64,000 nt of DNA from Ptychodera flava. Lineage: Eukaryota > Hemichordata > Enteropneusta > Ptychoderidae. Positions 61,286 to 64,000 of this stretch are shown one piece after another (within the stretch, counting starts at the first letter, position 1; each line of letters opens with the position of its first letter). The notes below the pieces were generated by a model. That model saw nothing but the letters and a program-made list of their open reading frames with translations, did no database searches and had not been told where the DNA came from. The position numbers were made by a program, and so were the translations under genes. The stretch spans positions 20,007,825 to 20,071,824 of the forward strand of contig NW_027248278.1 of assembly GCF_041260155.1 (NCBI RefSeq), written 5' to 3'.

Positions 61286-61760
61286 CTGTGAAAAGGAGAT
61301 AGAAAACACAGGAAATGAGCGTAAAAGTAAGATCAAGTTCCACTTACTGAATCATGCTCTGTTTCGATGTCGACTGTTCACTGATAATCGCCTCAGTGCG
61401 AAAAAATAAAAAAAACAAGGCAACCGTGAGAGTATGAAGGCGATACACTGTGAATCAAACCATTCCACTAATGTTTATTTTTCAATTCTGATTAGACGTG
61501 TTCCTTCCATTATTATCATTCCGATTCCGCAGGACAGTAAGCTTATTGAACCAAGTAATGAATGAGGTTTCTGTTCTAAACACTCTAGATCACCTGTATA
61601 AACCTTAACGAGCTGCTATCTTTATATAATTTCGAAAAATCTACTTTTAATCAAATCTACTCTGAAAGTAATGTTCAGCTGCATGGCCAGAAATCATGCC
61701 TTTCATGATTATTTAATAAATCTGCCCGCTTCGATCATGGTCATCTATTCATTTGTTATC

Positions 61761-61955
61761 ATTCATTCATTATTCATTCATTCATTCATTCATTCATTCA
61801 TTCATTCATTCATTCATTCATTCATTCATTCATTCATTCATTCATTCATTCATCCGTTCATTCATTCATTCATTCATTCATTTCATTCATCCGTTCATTC
61901 ATTCATTCATTCATTCATTCATTCATTCATTCATTCATCCGTTCATTCACCAATT
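61761..61955. repeat. ATTC microsatellite
   Basis: Long run of CATT words with a few CCGTT interruptions. Frames reading SFIH repeats are artefacts. Confidence 0.95.
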
Positions 61956-62138
61956 CACTATTCCTTCATTCATTGTCCTTTTCTGATAAGTACACTACGC
62001 AAAGTAACTGCTCAAGACACTGCTTCTCCCATACCATTGCATGCTTTATTGAATGTGTAGATAGAGAAAGAGAGATGTGTTCGATATAAAGACGATCGTA
62101 CAAAAACGTTTACGACATAACTTAGTATACAAAATGTT

Positions 62139-62224
62139 AGAGAGAGAGAGAGAGAGACAGAGAGAGAGAGAGACAGAGAGAGAGAGAGCAGAGAGAGAGA
62201 CAGAGAGAGACAGAGAGAGAGAGA
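62139..62224. repeat. GA microsatellite with CAGA interruptions
   Basis: Runs of GAGAGA broken by GACAGAG words. Confidence 0.95.
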
Positions 62225-62534
62225 GGAAGGAGAGGAGTGAGTTGAGTTGAATGCAAACAATTGGCGCCTACATAGAGCTTATTGTAACTTTAAAAAACAA
62301 CAACGAATACCTGAAGCACTTCTTATAGTATTAACAATTCATGTAGAAGATCGTTTTACTCCAGCACATCCACTATCTGGAATGGTGTGACACCATGGAA
62401 TTCAGTTTTCTAATGTCTCTTTTTTTCGGCCAAGCCACGTCTGTTGCAATTTGTATGTACTTTTAGCATTATTGTACTGATATGTCAATCACCAATTTTG
62501 AACAGTGTGACGGCGATTTGTTGCAGTACAGTAG

Positions 62535-62554
62535 CCCCCCCCCCCCCCCCCCCC
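62535..62554. repeat. Poly-C tract
   Basis: Twenty C in a row, directly seen. Such a tract is prone to length error and could form an i-motif or, on the other strand, a G-quadruplex. Confidence 0.95.
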
Positions 62555-63143
62555 GACGATTTCCCTATATTCTCGTCGCAGAACATCCGGGTTTTTGCGC
62601 CACATCACAGTGAATGCAAATGACTGAAGTTCGGATTTTTCCACAGTTTGACTGTACGATATATTCAACGTTTCAATGTAAATGAACGTTTATTTCTACT
62701 CTACGTCACACAAATTATGTATCCTTCGCCGTCTTGTAGCGCCCAATCTAAATCCCCCTCTACGTTAGAACCCACTGAGACGGAACTTGCAATGACGTCT
62801 CAAACGAAACATTGTAGTTGTGTAACAGCTTTTAATTTGTAGTTTAGAACTTATTTATAGGCAAAAGGATGTCTAACATTAACACTCGCGACCAGCACAT
62901 TGGCCTAGGGGTCATTACAATTACTAAGAACAGCCATGTTATCCAATCGCGTACACGCTTCGTTAATGTGTCAAAAACATTGGGCTGATCTACCATATGT
63001 AGACAAATATCGAGTAGTTTAGCGGATGTGTCATAATCCCAACCAGGCCAGTTTCTGTGTTCGGAAAAGATTCAAAGCATCAACCTTATTTCTAGGGTAA
63101 ATGATAAAACTGGGGATTGTTGTCCACTACAAATTAAACATAA

Positions 63144-63152
63144 GTGTGTGTG

Positions 63153-63184
<32 letters not shown>
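63144..63184. repeat. GT microsatellite
   Basis: GTGTGT run with one TTTG interruption. Confidence 0.95.
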
Positions 63185-63772
63185 AATTTGTAATATTCGA
63201 AAAACTCAATCAAAGTTCCCTTATTCATTTTGTACAGTTTACACTTGAGATAATAATTTCCCAGGTGCTACTCTCATTGAGCTCCAATAGTTACAATGTG
63301 CCACAAGCTGGAAAAGGATTTTAAAGCAGACACTGAGTAATTTTTAAGTCAACCCAGCCAAAAACATATTAATGGATCTGGATAAAAGTTTAATTTCCTT
63401 GCAACGCCGTTTATTGGACGATGGATAGGCTGTTGGTTACTTGTACTTTCTGAGCCGAGTTTTGTTTTAAAGGCACTGTGTATATGGCCTGGCCAGCAGG
63501 GCATTTACGGATTAATCTATACGCTTGATTGGTCTGAATTTGGTGACTTGAAATCGCTATTTTTACTTCAAGTCGCTCTGTCTTGTTGTTTCAAATATCT
63601 TTGTAATGTTTTCATTGCAAAGTTCTTGTAAGCTTGTTCTTGGGCACAAACAACTATAGTCTGATTAACAAGGATTGGCGATATTTTGTTTGGTGCATTT
63701 CAGAATTACGCCAAAAAATTTACAATATCTCTATTGATGGAATGGGCACTAATATCCTCTGTTTATACATCC

Positions 63773-63773
<1 letters not shown>

Positions 63774-63843
<70 letters not shown>
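63774..63843. repeat. GA microsatellite
   Basis: About 35 GA units. Frames reading RERE or SLSL are artefacts. Confidence 0.95.
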
Positions 63844-63846
<3 letters not shown>

Positions 63847-64000
63847 AACACCAGAGCATTACAATTGATACCACAAATAAGTGCAAAAAAAAAATTTATT
63901 ACTTCAGTTCCATACATCTTGCCACCATAAGCTTAATTTTACCCTCGGTATGAGTGCTGCTTTTTGCTTTGGGACGTACGATAGCACTGTTGTTGTAGAC

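Larger units (their letters stand above)
61344..64000. other. Repeat-rich region upstream of the receptor exon
   Basis: Holds simple repeats listed separately and no recognised exon. The 5' exons of the receptor (signal peptide, possibly EMI domain) may lie here or beyond the window. Confidence 0.5.

Noticed and set aside
61671-62060. Open frame reading SFIH repeats
   Set aside because: Translation of the ATTC microsatellite; no start context or domain.

Overview
The window reads as nuclear DNA from an invertebrate animal. It is AT-rich, with spliced genes (GT..AG introns), long microsatellites, many MITEs, a CR1/L2-like LINE and Gypsy-type LTR remains. The element families and the multi-EGF receptor fit a marine deuterostome; a hemichordate such as an acorn worm is my best guess, made by recognition only. 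No bacterial operon, rRNA, tRNA or CRISPR array was seen.

Layout: 1-4013 shows nothing recognisable. 4014-9541 and 46900-52465 are two copies of one segmental duplication, each with its own later insertion: a foldback/TIR block in copy 1 and a 5'-truncated LINE in copy 2. 11085-42912 holds the main feature: a family of five related gene units (A-E) for a small intron-bearing PD-(D/E)XK nuclease. Unit A is followed, after a spacer with an inserted tandem-repeat element, by head-to-tail units B, C and D. Unit D keeps the promoter and 5' exon but has lost its coding exons. Further on lies unit E, an old diverged copy whose introns are full of transposons. 43562-46395 is a broken LTR element. 53403-61285 on the minus strand is the 3' part of a receptor gene with many EGF repeats, one transmembrane helix and a tyrosine-rich tail. 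61344-64000 is mostly simple repeats.

The nuclease family is the best candidate for an undescribed system. Each full unit has a TATA promoter with an upstream CRE-like half site, a non-coding first exon, a 64-bp exon 2 coding a basic leader, and an exon 3 with the nuclease domain. Units C and E differ at about half their residues, yet align without gaps over about 130 residues, and E34, D64, E78-x-K80 and Q95 fall at identical positions. The fold resembles the Mrr/Hjc branch of restriction-like nucleases. Its role (defence, repair, recombination or a domesticated selfish gene) cannot be read from sequence.

Three non-coding elements (16189-18103, 32210-33965, 38893-40058) share no clear core sequence but share one design: a 5' hairpin, a microsatellite, a core of 142-153 bp tandem repeats, and a 3' end complementary to the 5' end. 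This resembles non-autonomous Helentron/pearl elements.

Caution: the receptor gene and the nuclease copies are interrupted by single-base indels inside otherwise clean coding sequence. Some apparent breaks may therefore be consensus errors of a long-read assembly rather than real mutations.
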